Assembly: GCA_944382045.1 (NCBI GenBank)
Contig: CALWMT010000033.1
Location: 1-13,989, forward strand
Reading direction: 5' to 3'
DNA length: 13,989 nucleotides
Origin: an uncultured Enterocloster sp.
GTDB taxonomy: Bacteria; Bacillota; Clostridia; Lachnospirales; Lachnospiraceae
The notes under the pieces were generated by a model that worked only from the letters and a program-made list of their open reading frames with translations, had not been told where the DNA came from and ran no database searches. Within the stretch, counting starts at the first letter, position 1. Every line of letters begins with the position of its first letter. Below are positions 13,805-13,989 of this stretch, in pieces. A program made the translations under genes and the position numbers.

Positions 13805-13893
13805 GCAGAAGTACCCAAGTGGTTGAAGGGGCTCCCCTGGAAAGGGAGTAGGTCGTTGATAGCGGCGCGAGGGTTCAAATCCCTCCTTCTGCG
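13805..13893 (+). tRNA. tRNA-Ser (anticodon GGA)
   Basis: Acceptor arms GCAGAAG (13805-13811) / CTTCTGC (13886-13892) with discriminator G. Anticodon stem CTCCC/GGGAG encloses loop CTGGAAA with GGA at 13839-13841. D stem CCC/GGG, long variable arm, and T arm GAGGG-TTCAAAT-CCCTC. No encoded CCA. It decodes UCU/UCC codons and is probably cotranscribed with the tRNA 64 bases upstream. Confidence 0.95.
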
Positions 13894-13895
13894 CT

Positions 13896-13912
13896 GGAGA
13901 GCTGAGCTCTCC
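13896..13912. repeat. perfect hairpin after the second tRNA
   Basis: GGAGAGCT and AGCTCTCC around a single G (7-bp stem with a TGA loop in RNA). No T-run follows, so it looks more like a processing stem than a terminator. Confidence 0.7.
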
Positions 13913-13918
13913 GCACAG

Positions 13919-13989
13919 TCCTTTGAAAACAGAACATTAAACAGTATGCGAAACCCTGAAGATTCCTTTAAAAAAGCAGTCTGGTTTTG
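13919..13989 (+). other. rRNA-leader-like segment with boxA-like motif
   Basis: TCCTTTGAAAAC (13919-13930) resembles the TTCTTTGAAAAC boxA-type motif found in Firmicutes rRNA leaders and spacers. It is followed by A-rich sequence to the window edge. Inference: an rRNA operon, or its leader, may begin just beyond the window. No mature rRNA sequence is visible. Confidence 0.35.

Noticed and set aside
1..13989. CRISPR array, toxin-antitoxin pair, phage or defence genes
   Set aside because: No regularly spaced repeats, integrase, transposase or defence-type proteins seen on either strand; the genes are conserved housekeeping functions.

Overview
The window is a stretch of core chromosome from a moderately GC-rich member of the Clostridia, most likely a Lachnospiraceae-type organism. 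Three things point there: the secA-prfB adjacency typical of Firmicutes, the wording of the proteins (the UPF0735 ACT protein next to homoserine dehydrogenase, the RNase Z and Tex variants), and A/G-rich leaders with strong Shine-Dalgarno sites and TTGACA/TATAAT promoters. The taxon is inferred from family resemblance only. Nearly all genes are on the + strand; one small membrane-protein gene is on the - strand.

Layout. Bases 1-2391 hold secA, which lacks its N-terminus because the window starts inside it. Bases 2392-2608 separate secA from prfB and hold a compact 153-bp palindromic element (2429-2581). It has 18-bp terminal inverted repeats starting GTAA and an exact 8-bp direct repeat on each side, the signature of an IS66-type non-autonomous (MITE-like) insertion. 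prfB (2609-3746) is read through the classical programmed +1 frameshift at an in-frame UGA. A terminator and a new promoter precede a UPF0735 HTH/ACT-domain gene and hom (3921-5656). A bidirectional terminator separates hom from the convergent DUF4190-like membrane gene (5745-6248, - strand). That gene and tex are transcribed divergently from two good promoters at 6301-6374.

The tex-tsaE-tsaB-rimI genes (6407-10218) form a tight operon ending in a terminator at 10261-10289. A small four-cysteine protein (10340-10582) follows, with its own terminator. Then come rnz (RNase Z), tsaD and ispD (10762-13446). The window closes with two consensus promoters, two tRNA-Ser genes (UGA and GGA anticodons) and a segment resembling the boxA-containing leader of a Firmicutes rRNA operon.

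Functionally, much of the right half concerns translation and tRNA maturation. TsaE, TsaB and TsaD carry out t6A37 modification, RimI is an N-acetyltransferase often linked to TsaB, and RNase Z trims tRNA 3' ends. Both tRNA-Ser genes lack an encoded CCA, which fits a need for RNase Z and a CCA-adding enzyme. The left half combines protein export (SecA), termination (RF2) and aspartate-family amino-acid synthesis (Hom). No gene-free stretch exceeds about 220 bases. I see no CRISPR array, toxin-antitoxin pair, prophage or defence island. The least ordinary object is the 153-bp mobile-element relic lying just upstream of the prfB start.
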